Shown: positions 25,920 to 33,626 of the stretch, piece by piece
Position numbering within the stretch: the stretch's first letter is position 1
Layout of the letters: each line of letters starts with the position of its first letter
From: an uncultured Bacteroides sp.
Lineage (GTDB): Bacteria > Bacteroidota > Bacteroidia > Bacteroidales > UBA932
Assembly: GCA_900543205.1 (NCBI GenBank)
Contig: UQQM01000004.1
Coordinates: forward strand, 38,130-102,129
DNA: 64,000 nt
Reading direction: 5' to 3'
Position numbers and translations under genes: made by a program
Notes under the pieces: model-generated
The model's database searches: none
What the model was told of the DNA's origin: nothing
Seen by the model: the letters and a program-made list of their open reading frames with translations, nothing else

Positions 25920-27233
25920 TCAGATGACCCCGCTGCCGAGCATTTCGCCGTCGATGGCGTACCAGACTGCGAACTGGCCGGGCGTGATGCTGCGCTGGGG
26001 GCGGTCGAACAGGATGAACAGGCCGTTCGACCTCATCAGCAGGGTCGCGTCCTCGAGCGGCTGCCGGTAGCGTATGCGCACGCGGTAGCGCCTGACTTCG
26101 CCGGTCTCCATCGTCTCGGAGGGGCGTATCCAGTGTATATCTTCCGGAGCGATACGCAGGCAGCTGCGCGTCAGGCCTTTGTGCTCCTCGCCTTCGCCCA
26201 CGTAGATGCGGTTTGCGGCGATGTCCGTGGCAATCACGAAGACAGGCTTTGCGTGTCCGCCTATGGCGAGCCCGCGCCGCTGGCCTATGGTGTAGAACTG
26301 CGCCCCCTCGTGTCTTCCGATGATGGCTCCAAAGGGGTTCGGCTTCCAGCGCGTCTTCTTTATATGATGCTTGCCGGAGCGGTAGGTCTCCGTCTCGAAA
26401 TGCAGGTCGGAATAGTCAAGCGGCCTGGAGAGTTCCTCCAGCTCCCCGTCGCTGATGCCGTCGGCGTCCGGGAAATGACCGCAGGGGTCGGGCCGTACGC
26501 AGCTTCGGGCCTTGGCGGCCAGTCCGCAGTCGCGGAGATATTTCTCCGACTGTCCGTAATATGCGTCGAAGACCTCCACCACATCGCCTTCGGCAGGCTT
26601 CAGTTTCTGCTGAAGGAACACGGGAAGATCCACCTTGCCGACGAAACAGATGCCCTGGGAATCCTTCTTGTCCGCCGACGGCAGTTCGGCTTCGCGTGCC
26701 AGCCGCCTCACTTCCGGCTTTAGCAGGTCGCCGATGGGGAACATGGCGGCCTTGAGCTGTTCCTGGTTCAGCTGGCAGAGGAAATAGCTCTGGTCCTTGT
26801 TGGGATCGCTGCCCTCGAGAATGCGGCAGCTGCCGTCCGGCAGCTCCTCCTTGCGGCAGTAATGCCCGGTCGCGACCATGTCGGCGCCGAGCCTGCGCGC
26901 GGCCTTGAGGAATGCGTCGAACTTTATCTCGCGGTTGCATAGCACGTCCGGATTCGGGGTGCGGCCCCGGGAATACTCGTCGAACATGTAGTCCACCACG
27001 CGCTTGCGGTATTCCCCGCTCAGGTCCACGAAATAGAAGGGGATGCCGATTTTCCTGGCGACCAGCTCCGCCACGAACCTGTCCTCCTCCCACTCGCAGT
27101 CGCCGTGGAGCGTGCCTTCGGTGTCGTGCCAGTTCTGCATGAACATCGCGAACACGTCATAGCCCTGGCGCTTGAGCAGCAGGGCGGCTACGCTGGAATC
27201 CACTCCTCCTGAAAGTCCAATGCAAATCTTCAT
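25920..27233 (-). CDS. mnmA: tRNA-specific 2-thiouridylase MnmA
   Basis: This 437-residue enzyme makes s2U34 in tRNA Lys, Glu and Gln anticodons, using ATP to activate U34. The PP-loop SGGVDSS is at 8-14. The catalytic pair is C99 (TPNPDVLCN) and C196 (DSQGICFVG). The tRNA-binding and beta-barrel domains end with ITPGQFAVWY. The protein is longer than E. coli MnmA (368 residues) because about 75 residues (roughly 225-303) are inserted before the GRHEGAQFYTIGQRRGL motif. As far as I recall, Bacteroidetes MnmA proteins carry an insertion at this place, though shorter. It is divergent from cdd and has a strong promoter of its own. Confidence 0.96.
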   Translation of the reverse strand: MKICIGLSGGVDSSVAALLLKRQGYDVFAMFMQNWHDTEGTLHGDCEWEEDRFVAELVARKIGIPFYFVDLSGEYRKRVVDYMFDEYSRGRTPNPDVLCNREIKFDAFLKAARRLGADMVATGHYCRKEELPDGSCRILEGSDPNKDQSYFLCQLNQEQLKAAMFPIGDLLKPEVRRLAREAELPSADKKDSQGICFVGKVDLPVFLQQKLKPAEGDVVEVFDAYYGQSEKYLRDCGLAAKARSCVRPDPCGHFPDADGISDGELEELSRPLDYSDLHFETETYRSGKHHIKKTRWKPNPFGAIIGRHEGAQFYTIGQRRGLAIGGHAKPVFVIATDIAANRIYVGEGEEHKGLTRSCLRIAPEDIHWIRPSETMETGEVRRYRVRIRYRQPLEDATLLMRSNGLFILFDRPQRSITPGQFAVWYAIDGEMLGSGVI

Positions 27234-27240
27234 ATCGGGG

Positions 27241-27272
27241 CAAATTTAGGAACGCTTTTGTGTTTTGTCAAA
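27241..27272 (-). promoter_or_regulatory. Promoter of mnmA (-33 and -7)
   Basis: On the minus strand TTTG (27269-27272) is followed after 20 nt by TAAATTTG (27241-27248), both perfect. The -7 box ends only 7 nt before the mnmA ATG at 27233, which predicts a leader of about 3 nt. Confidence 0.75.
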
Positions 27273-27292
27273 TCAGTGTATGAAAAATTTGC

Positions 27293-27300
27293 TATATTTG
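27293..27300 (+). promoter_or_regulatory. -7 promoter element of cdd
   Basis: TATATTTG is a perfect TAnnTTTG. Transcription would start near 27304-27305, beyond the in-frame ATG at 27302. This decides for the later ATG at 27323 as the translation start. Confidence 0.65.
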
Positions 27301-27322
27301 AATGCTTTATAACCACATTTCA

Positions 27323-27796
27323 ATGACAGAGAAAGAGATAAGGATAGTCTATACCGAATATTCCTCCCTTCAGGAAATGGACGCCGGAGACCGCGAGCTC
27401 GCCGAGGCTGCGGTCGATGCCATGGGCGGGGCGTACGCTCCGTATTCGCACTTCCATGTCGGAGCGGCGGTCCGTCTCTCCAACGGCCGGATAGTCAAGG
27501 GTGCCAATCAGGAGAACGCCGCCTTCCCCTCCGGCCTTTGCGCGGAGAGGACGGCCATGTTCGCGGCCAGTGCCCAGTTCCCCGGAAAGGAGATGTGCAG
27601 CATAGCGGTGGCCGGCGGCCCCCTGGGAAGGCTCGGCCCGAATCCCGCCGCTCCCTGCGGTGCCTGCCGCCAGGTCATGGCGCAATACCAGGCCAGGGCG
27701 GGGAAGGACATGAGCGTGCTGTTCGTCGCGTCAGACAAGGTGTTGAAGTTCAACAGGGTGGATGACATCCTCCCCTTTATTTTCAACAATATTTAG
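27323..27796 (+). CDS. cdd: Cytidine deaminase
   Basis: This 157-residue homotetrameric-type enzyme deaminates cytidine and deoxycytidine to uridine and deoxyuridine in pyrimidine salvage. It has the zinc-site motif CAERTA with the catalytic Glu and the second motif PCGACRQ supplying two Cys ligands. The nucleoside-binding NGRIVKGANQENAAFPSGLCAE is also clear. An earlier in-frame ATG (27302) would add MLYNHIS but lies at or before the predicted transcript start, so the MTEKEIRI start is preferred. The gene is divergent from mnmA and upstream of the SRP RNA gene. Length is slightly longer than the usual 130-140 residues because of an extended N-terminus. Confidence 0.95.
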   Translation: MTEKEIRIVYTEYSSLQEMDAGDRELAEAAVDAMGGAYAPYSHFHVGAAVRLSNGRIVKGANQENAAFPSGLCAERTAMFAASAQFPGKEMCSIAVAGGPLGRLGPNPAAPCGACRQVMAQYQARAGKDMSVLFVASDKVLKFNRVDDILPFIFNNI

Positions 27797-27847
27797 CTGT
27801 AGCCGGCCTGTCCTGCCCGAAAGGCATGGTAATTTCTGAATTTTTGC

Positions 27848-27855
27848 TAACTTTG
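27848..27855 (+). promoter_or_regulatory. -7 promoter element of the SRP RNA gene
   Basis: TAACTTTG is a perfect TAnnTTTG, with 4 nt between it and the first paired base of the SRP RNA. This RNA gene is useful as an internal ruler for box-to-start spacing in this genome. Confidence 0.7.
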
Positions 27856-27859
27856 CGGC

Positions 27860-27963
27860 GGGGAAAGTCGTACACGACCAGCTCCCTCTGAACTCCCCCA
27901 GGGCCGGAAGGCAGCAAGGGTAGGAGGTTGTAGCGGTGCGATGTGCTAAGCTTTCCCTTTTTT
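27860..27963 (+). ncRNA. ffs: Signal recognition particle RNA (4.5S type)
   Basis: The conserved SRP domain IV tip is present: GGCCGGAAGGCAGCAAGGGT at about 27902-27921, containing the GGAA tetraloop and the asymmetric AGCA internal loop that bind Ffh. The ends pair (GGGGAAAG at 27860-27867 with CTTTCCC at 27951-27957) and a run of Ts follows, giving an intrinsic terminator. Length of about 100 nt matches the short bacterial SRP RNA without an Alu domain. It guides membrane-protein targeting together with Ffh and FtsY. Confidence 0.96.
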
Positions 27964-27973
27964 GTACCTAGTT

Positions 27974-29350
27974 ATGAAGTCAGACATAGTTGTGGTCGGC
28001 GGGGGAGCCTCCGGGCTCATGGCGGCGTATTCTGCGGCTGATTCCCTGGTAGCCGGCGGTTCGGACGCGCAGGTTCTCGTGCTGGAGAAGATGCCACGCC
28101 CTGCGCGCAAGATAATGATAAGCGGCAAGGGCCGGTGCAATTTCACCAATGTCAAGGAGTGGAACGCCTTTTCGTCGCATGTAAGGGCCAATTCCGGCAT
28201 GCTCCGCCCCGCATATTACAATCTGACCCCCGACGCGCTGATCGCCCTTTTCTCATCTTACGGAATGAAGTCGGTCGTCGAGAGGGGTGACCGCGCTTTT
28301 CCCGAATCACACAGGGCGTCGGACGTCGTGGACGTCCTCGTCAGGGCCTGCACTTCCAAAGGAGTGAAGATTATGTGCGATTCCGAGGTGACGGCCATGG
28401 ACCGGAAAGGGGAGAAATTCGTGCTGGAGCTTGCGTCGGGCGAAAAATGCGAGTGCCGCAGGCTGATTCTGGCCACCGGCGGGCTGAGCTATCCCGGCAC
28501 CGGCTCGACCGGCGACGGCTATGGCTGGGCTTCGGGTTTCGGGCACAGGATAACCCGCACCTTCCCTTCGCTGACCGCGCTTGTCCCTGCGGGCTACAAA
28601 ATGATTAACTCCGAACAGTCCGACCCGGCGCTCCCTCATCATATAGACCGGGGCGCCCCCTTGACGGAACTCGGCCAGAAGCTCTGTGGCGTCCACTTGA
28701 AAAACATAGGCATGACGCTGGTGATAGACGGATGCATTGCTGACGAGGAGTTCGGCGACGTGGACTTTACCGACGGCGGCCTGGAAGGGCCGCTGGGCTT
28801 CCGTTTCAGCCGCCAGGCCGTGAAGGCCATGCTGAACGGAGGGCATGTGTCCCTGGTGCTGGATCTTAAGGCTGCGGTGGACGCCGCAGAGCTTCAGGGG
28901 CGCGTCAGGGAGATATATTCCGAAATCGATGCGGACCCCCGCTCCCTCCACCTGAAGGAAAAGGAGAAATGCCGGATTCTTCTCGGCAAGCTGATGCCCT
29001 GGGAGCTGGTTCCGGGCTTCCTGACGATGAATCCGGAGATATTCTCGACCAAGAAGATAAGGAACCGCAGGATTCCTGTCCGGGTGAACCTCGATGTGCT
29101 GTCCGCCGCCCTGAAGAACTGGCGTCTGCCGGTCGAGGGCTACGTGGGCTACGAACGCGCCGTGGTCACCGCCGGAGGGGTTTCGGCCGACGGCATCGTG
29201 CCCAAGAGCCTGGAGTCCAGACTGGTGCCCGGGCTCCACATCTGCGGCGAACTGCTTGACATCGACGCCGACACGGGAGGATACAATCTCCATTCCGCCT
29301 TCGCCACAGGCGCCCTTGCAGGCCGCAGCGCCGCGAAATCATTGCTGTAA
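27974..29350 (+). CDS. HI0933/BaiN-family flavoprotein
   Basis: This 458-residue NAD(P)/FAD-dependent oxidoreductase starts MKSDIVVVGGGASGLMAAYSAA, a Rossmann FAD site. It shows the family-specific block KMPRPARKIMISGKGRCNFTN at about residues 43-63. The LATGGLSYPGTGSTGDGYGWASGFGH region and the C-terminal LHICGELLDIDADTGGYNLHSAFATG are also diagnostic. Family members have been linked to reduction of bile-acid and other substrates, but most are uncharacterised, so no substrate is claimed. The ATG at 27974 is chosen over a TTG at 27962, which falls inside the SRP RNA terminator. The gene may be transcribed by read-through from the SRP RNA promoter or from an unseen start. Confidence 0.9.
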   Translation: MKSDIVVVGGGASGLMAAYSAADSLVAGGSDAQVLVLEKMPRPARKIMISGKGRCNFTNVKEWNAFSSHVRANSGMLRPAYYNLTPDALIALFSSYGMKSVVERGDRAFPESHRASDVVDVLVRACTSKGVKIMCDSEVTAMDRKGEKFVLELASGEKCECRRLILATGGLSYPGTGSTGDGYGWASGFGHRITRTFPSLTALVPAGYKMINSEQSDPALPHHIDRGAPLTELGQKLCGVHLKNIGMTLVIDGCIADEEFGDVDFTDGGLEGPLGFRFSRQAVKAMLNGGHVSLVLDLKAAVDAAELQGRVREIYSEIDADPRSLHLKEKEKCRILLGKLMPWELVPGFLTMNPEIFSTKKIRNRRIPVRVNLDVLSAALKNWRLPVEGYVGYERAVVTAGGVSADGIVPKSLESRLVPGLHICGELLDIDADTGGYNLHSAFATGALAGRSAAKSLL

Positions 29351-29370
29351 TCCACTCAAAAACGATATTT

Positions 29371-29934
29371 ATGGAATTCAGAAGAATATTGCCCGGAAGT
29401 CCGGACATACCCCTTATGGACGAAGTCAACCTCGAAGCCTTTCCGCCCGAAGAGCTCATGAGCACCGAAATGCAGATGGAGCTTGCGGCGAAGGGGTCGC
29501 TCGAGGTCTGGGCCGTTTACGACGGACAGACCTTCGTGGGCTTCACCACCGTCTATCCCCATACCAGGCTCGCCTACGTCTTCTTCCTTGCCGTCAGCAG
29601 CAAGACCCGCTCACACGGGTACGGAAGCCGTATCCTCTCCATGCTGCGCGAACAATATTCCGGCAAAAGAATCGTGCTGGACATAGAGCCGCTGGATCCC
29701 GGAGCCCCCAATTATGATATCCGCGTGCGCAGGAAGCAGTTCTATCTCAGGAACGGCTTCCACGAGAGCGGCTGGCTGCTGAAGTATCTCGGGCTGAGTT
29801 TCGAGGTGCTCTATGCCGAGGCTCCCGGAGAATTCAGGATAGAAGACTACGAGGAGATGATGGACGGAATCCGGGAGATGATCCACTCCTGCGGCTTCGA
29901 TGTGTTCAAACCTGAAATTTCTCCCATAGGCTGA
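29371..29934 (+). CDS. GNAT-family N-acetyltransferase
   Basis: This 187-residue protein has the GNAT acetyl-CoA signature in YVFFLAVSSKTRSHGYGSRILSML (about residues 69-92), where RSHGYGS fits Q/RxxGxG/A. FYLRNGFHESG near residue 125 is the usual GNAT beta6-alpha4 region. The acceptor substrate cannot be predicted. It lies 20 nt after the flavoprotein gene on the same strand and probably shares its transcript. The C-terminal half (EDYEEMMDGIREMIHSCGFDVFK) is not part of the core fold and is probably specific to a Bacteroidetes subfamily. Confidence 0.87.
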   Translation: MEFRRILPGSPDIPLMDEVNLEAFPPEELMSTEMQMELAAKGSLEVWAVYDGQTFVGFTTVYPHTRLAYVFFLAVSSKTRSHGYGSRILSMLREQYSGKRIVLDIEPLDPGAPNYDIRVRRKQFYLRNGFHESGWLLKYLGLSFEVLYAEAPGEFRIEDYEEMMDGIREMIHSCGFDVFKPEISPIG

Positions 29935-29992
29935 TGCAAGGTTTGCGGAAATCCTGCATTATCATAGCGGAAAGTATAAAGAACGAATGATT

Positions 29993-30760
29993 ATGAAAAA
30001 ATTTGCAATTACAGCGTCGCTCGTGCTCGCAGCCGGTCTCATGCTGACCTCCTGCCTCAAGGACGACGATTTCCGTGGAAATTATTTCTATCCCAATGCA
30101 GTGGTGACCGCAAAGACCTCGGAAGGCGGAATCTTCTACCTCCAGCTGGACGACGAAACCACTTTGAAGCCCACGAACCTGGTCAAGTCCCCCTATGGAA
30201 AGGAAGTGAGGGCCTTCGTGAACTATAGCGACCAGGGGGCGTGGACCGGACCCCAGGAGGAAGGCCTGAAGCTTGACAGGGAAGTCTTCCTGAACGCCAT
30301 CGACAGCATACGCACCAAGGATGTCGTGCCCACCCTCGGAACGGAGGAGGACGCCGATGAATACGGTTCCGCCCCTATCGAGATAATCACCAACAGCTGG
30401 TATACCGTGCTCGAGGACGACTATCTCACGCTCACCTTCACCGCCAGGTGGAACAACCCCTACATCTATCACGAAATCAACCTTGTCTATGGCACCGACC
30501 CCGATGATCCGTACGTGGTGGAGCTCCGTCACGACCCGCTTGACGACACGGCCTACATGTCGGGACTCGCATCGACAGGAGTGATAGCCTTCCGGCTCAC
30601 CGACCTTCCCGAAATCGGCGCCCGTCCCGACCATCTTACGATAAAGTATATCTCGCACGACGGTGAAAAGAGCTATACTATCGAGAGGAAAAAGGCCGGC
30701 GGAGAAGAGACCGGCACCAAGTCTTCCGAGAAGGTCTCTACGGAGCTGCCGCTAAGATAA
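29993..30760 (+). CDS. NigD-like lipoprotein
   Basis: This is a 255-residue exported lipoprotein. MKKFAITASLVLAAGLMLTSCLKDDD has the lipobox LTSC. The body resembles the NigD family of Bacteroidales: an OB-like N-terminal domain (AVVTAKTSEGGIFYLQLDDETTLKPTN) followed by a beta-rich C-terminal domain (DYLTLTFTARWNN...HEINLVYGTDPDDPYVVELRHDP). NigD was named from a bacteriocin-linked operon, but family function is unknown. Two start codons are possible (29987 and 29993); the second gives the normal signal peptide. It ends 7 nt before the sigma-factor gene, so it belongs to the same transcript as the sigma/barrel pair. Confidence 0.88.
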   Translation: MKKFAITASLVLAAGLMLTSCLKDDDFRGNYFYPNAVVTAKTSEGGIFYLQLDDETTLKPTNLVKSPYGKEVRAFVNYSDQGAWTGPQEEGLKLDREVFLNAIDSIRTKDVVPTLGTEEDADEYGSAPIEIITNSWYTVLEDDYLTLTFTARWNNPYIYHEINLVYGTDPDDPYVVELRHDPLDDTAYMSGLASTGVIAFRLTDLPEIGARPDHLTIKYISHDGEKSYTIERKKAGGEETGTKSSEKVSTELPLR

Positions 30761-30767
30761 TCCCTTG

Positions 30768-31334
30768 ATGAACGGCAGCGGCAAGCCGGTCGCCGAAGCG
30801 GAACTCGTCCGCAGGGCGAAGAATGAAGATACTGCTGCAGTAAGAGCCATATACGACTCGTATGCGCAGTATCTTCTTGCCGTCTGCCGTCGCTATACCG
30901 GTGACGCCGACAGTGCAGCCGATGTGCTGCAGGACAGCCTGGTGAAGATTTTCACCTCGCTGGACAAGTTCGAATGGCGTGGCCCGGGCTCGCTGAAGGC
31001 CTGGATGAGGAGGGTGGTCGTCAACGAGGCCCTGATGTATCTGCGCTCGAGGCGCCGCGCAGGAGAATCCGTCGAAGACGACGGAATCGCCGATTCGCTG
31101 CCGGACGAGGAGCCCGAGGTGGACGACGTGCCTCTCGCGGTGATCCAGCAGATGATTGCGGAGCTGCCCGAAGGCTACAGGACGGTCTTCAACCTCTATG
31201 TGTTCGAAGGCTTCAGCCACAGGCAGATAGCGGACACCCTCGGTATCAGCGAGAATACTTCATATTCACAGTTCAGCAGGGCGAGGTCCCTGCTTGCAAG
31301 AAAAATCAAAGAATACAGAGAGAATGGGCAATAA
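30768..31334 (+). CDS. ECF-type RNA polymerase sigma factor
   Basis: This 188-residue sigma-70 family factor has region 2 (VRAIYDSYAQYLLAVCRRYTGDADSAADVLQDSLVKIFTSL, about residues 25-66) and region 4 (LPEGYRTVFNLYVFEGFSHRQIADTLGIS, about 131-160). The linker between them is short and acidic. It lacks regions 1.1 and 3, so it is an extracytoplasmic-function type. The ATG at 30768 follows the NigD stop closely. The stop overlaps the next gene by 11 nt, typical of a sigma/anti-sigma pair. The target promoters and inducing signal are unknown. Confidence 0.93.
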   Translation: MNGSGKPVAEAELVRRAKNEDTAAVRAIYDSYAQYLLAVCRRYTGDADSAADVLQDSLVKIFTSLDKFEWRGPGSLKAWMRRVVVNEALMYLRSRRRAGESVEDDGIADSLPDEEPEVDDVPLAVIQQMIAELPEGYRTVFNLYVFEGFSHRQIADTLGISENTSYSQFSRARSLLARKIKEYRENGQ

Positions 31335-32559
31335 CGACTGGCAAGGCAAATTGAGGTCGGAGATGGAGACCTTTTCCGAACCGCTGCCGGATTCCGTATG
31401 GGATGCGGTGGAATCGGGAGTGGGCGCGGCCTGGGACAGGCGCCGCCGTATGCGGCGCAGAAGGCGTATGTTTGCCGGGGCCGCTTCTGCCTTCGCCGCA
31501 GCCGCTCTGGCGTCCGTGGTCATGTTCCGTGGAGACGAAGACCGTGTCATGCTCATGCCGGCCGCTTCCCGTCAGGTTCTTGCCGCAGCTCCCGTCCTGC
31601 AGGAGGAGCTTTTCCTTCCGTCCGCTGCCGCACTGCCGCCGGATCCGGAGCGCAGCCTGGGGGATCATGCCGGAACTGAACCGCTTCAATATCCGGAGGC
31701 AGTTCTTCCTGCCCCTGCGTCCGAAGACGCAGCTGCCGTCACGGAACAGCCGGGTGGCAATCCCGGACCGGAGCCCGGGCCGGAAGAGCCGGAAGAGTCT
31801 CTTCCGGGGGAGGAGGACATGGCCTTTCCGCAGGTCTTCGACGCCGGTGACGATGATGATGAAGGTGGCGGAATCCGGTTCCGCCTCGGTTTGAAGGCCT
31901 CAAACCTGGCCCCCGGCCGCAATGAGACGGTCGGCTACGGCGGAATGTACGGTGCGGCGGTGATGCCGGCTCCGACGGCGCAGCGCGACCAGCTTGTCGG
32001 CTATTCATCGGTGCTGCTGAACAACAATTCCCAGGAGGTGAGCACCCATACCGAGCACTGGCAGCCCGTGAGCGTGGGAGTGTCGCTTTCCCTCGGTTTC
32101 GGTGAGCACTTCGCCCTCGACGGCGGACTCGACTACTCCTGCCTGGTGTCGGACATGTCGTCCGGAACTGCGGACAACCGCTATGACATACGTCAGACCC
32201 TGCATTATGTCGGCCTGCCGCTCAGGGCCAGGTTCTCTTTCTGGAAGCCCGCAGGCTTCGACCTTTATCTGACAGCCGGCGGCAAGGTGGAGAAGTGCGT
32301 TGGCGGAACCACTTCCACCTCCTACATCGTGGATTCGGCGGTGAAATCCACGGTCAGGGACAGAATAATTGTGGAACCCCTGCAATGGTCGGTCGGCGCC
32401 TCCCTCGGCTTCGGCTACTCTTTCAACGAGCTTTTGGGCATCTATGCCGAGCCGGGCTTCAGCTATTATTTCGACAACGGAAGCTTCGTCGAGACCGTCT
32501 ACCGAGAGCGTCCGTTCAACTTCAGCCTCTCTCTCGGACTGCGCTTCAACCTGAACTGA
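31324..32559 (+). CDS. Anti-sigma-like membrane protein fused to an outer-membrane beta-barrel domain
   Basis: This 411-residue protein has a cytosolic N-terminal segment (MGNNDWQGKLRSEMETFSEPLPDSVWDAVE) like a short anti-sigma domain. A strongly basic stretch (residues 39-48) and one membrane span (49-68) follow. Residues about 70-170 are a Pro/Glu/Ala-rich linker, and about 173-411 are beta-barrel-like. The barrel part shows alternating amphipathic strands (SVGVSLSLGFGEHFALDGGLDYSC; GFDLYLTAGGKVEKCVGG) and ends FSLSLGLRFNLN. The N-terminus in the cytosol and a C-terminal outer-membrane-type barrel imply either a protein spanning the envelope or a barrel-like fold in the periplasm. It overlaps the sigma gene by 11 nt. 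Pairs of this kind occur in other Bacteroidales, but I know of no proven role. Confidence 0.8.
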   Translation: MGNNDWQGKLRSEMETFSEPLPDSVWDAVESGVGAAWDRRRRMRRRRRMFAGAASAFAAAALASVVMFRGDEDRVMLMPAASRQVLAAAPVLQEELFLPSAAALPPDPERSLGDHAGTEPLQYPEAVLPAPASEDAAAVTEQPGGNPGPEPGPEEPEESLPGEEDMAFPQVFDAGDDDDEGGGIRFRLGLKASNLAPGRNETVGYGGMYGAAVMPAPTAQRDQLVGYSSVLLNNNSQEVSTHTEHWQPVSVGVSLSLGFGEHFALDGGLDYSCLVSDMSSGTADNRYDIRQTLHYVGLPLRARFSFWKPAGFDLYLTAGGKVEKCVGGTTSTSYIVDSAVKSTVRDRIIVEPLQWSVGASLGFGYSFNELLGIYAEPGFSYYFDNGSFVETVYRERPFNFSLSLGLRFNLN

Positions 32560-32582
32560 CGCCGTCCGGGCGTTCCGCAGAT

Positions 32583-32613
32583 TTTGACGAATGCAAATTA
32601 TAAGGTAATTTTG
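32583..32613 (+). promoter_or_regulatory. Promoter of fabK-fabF (-33 and -7)
   Basis: TTTG (32583-32586), then 19 nt, then TAATTTTG (32606-32613). Both boxes are perfect. The predicted transcript starts near 32618, giving a leader of about 30 nt before the ATG at 32649. Confidence 0.75.
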
Positions 32614-32648
32614 CATCCGCCCCGTCCCGGGATACGCTTCCGGGAGGG

Positions 32649-33614
32649 ATGAAACTGGATAAATCTATGATAAAGAGCAAAATCTGCGAAATGCTCGGCA
32701 TCCGCCATCCCCTGTTCCAGGGCGGCATGGCATGGATAGCCGACGCCCGCCTGGCCTCGGCGGTTTCCGAGGCCGGCGGCCTGGGTATCATCTCATCCAT
32801 AAACTTCGGCACTGAGGCCGTGAGGGAGGAAATCCGCAAATGCCGCGAGCTTACCGACAAGCCTTTCGGCGTGAACATCATGCTCCAGGCGCCAAACGCG
32901 GCGGAAGTGGCCGGCATGGTGATCGAGGAAGGCGTCAGGATACTTACCACCGGCGCCGGCTCCCCGGCAGTCTACATGCCCGCATGGAAGGCGGCAGGAA
33001 TCAAGGTGATTCCGGTGGTCGCATCGGTCGCATACGCGCTCAAGATGCAGGAATGCGGCGCCGATGCCGTAATAGCCGAAGGCGCGGAATCCGGCGGACA
33101 TGTCGGCGACAACCACACCATGGCCCTCGTGCCCCAGATCGTCGACGCCCTCGATATCCCCGTGCTTGCAGCAGGCGGAATCTTCGACGGAAGGGGAGCG
33201 GCCGCGGCATTCATGCTCGGGGCCTGCGGCGTGCAGGTCGGAACCCGTTTCCTCATGGCCGACGAATGCCACATACACGACAATTACAAGGAGAAGCTCG
33301 TCAAGGCGTCCGACGTTTCCACCATCGTGACCGGCAAGTCGATGGGAGATGCAGTGCGCTGCCTCAAGACCCCGTTCTCCAAGAAGTTCTTCAAGATGGA
33401 ATACGACCCCGAGGTGCCCAGGGAGGAAGTGCTCAAGTTCGGCGCGGGTTCCCTGCGCAAGGCCGTGTTCGACGGTGACAACGCCGGGGGCAGCTTCCTT
33501 GCCGGCGAGGTCGCCGGAATGATAAGGAGGCGCGAGACGGCCGCCGGGATAGTGGAGGACATAATCGGGGGTGCCGAGAAACTGCTTTCCGGCGCCTCAG
33601 GGCTGGTTTATTAG
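32649..33614 (+). CDS. fabK: FabK-type enoyl-ACP reductase / nitronate monooxygenase family
   Basis: This is a 321-residue FMN-dependent TIM-barrel protein. The N-terminal pattern IRHPLFQGGMAWIADARLASAVSEAGGLGIISS, the motif DAVIAEGAESGGHVGDNHTM and AAGGIFDGRGAAAAFMLGACGVQVGTRFL match FabK, which reduces the enoyl-ACP in the last step of fatty-acid elongation. FabK and nitronate monooxygenases share this fold. The direct coupling to fabF 12 nt downstream favours the lipid role. An internal ATG at 32667 (MIKSKICEML) matches the usual FabK N-terminus and may be the true start. The earlier ATG at 32649 has GGGAGGG just before it. Confidence 0.88.
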   Translation: MKLDKSMIKSKICEMLGIRHPLFQGGMAWIADARLASAVSEAGGLGIISSINFGTEAVREEIRKCRELTDKPFGVNIMLQAPNAAEVAGMVIEEGVRILTTGAGSPAVYMPAWKAAGIKVIPVVASVAYALKMQECGADAVIAEGAESGGHVGDNHTMALVPQIVDALDIPVLAAGGIFDGRGAAAAFMLGACGVQVGTRFLMADECHIHDNYKEKLVKASDVSTIVTGKSMGDAVRCLKTPFSKKFFKMEYDPEVPREEVLKFGAGSLRKAVFDGDNAGGSFLAGEVAGMIRRRETAAGIVEDIIGGAEKLLSGASGLVY

Positions 33615-33626
33615 ACACGGAACGAT

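Noticed and set aside
27302..27322. Upstream ATG as the cdd start
   Set aside because: It lies at or before the transcription start predicted from the TATATTTG box.
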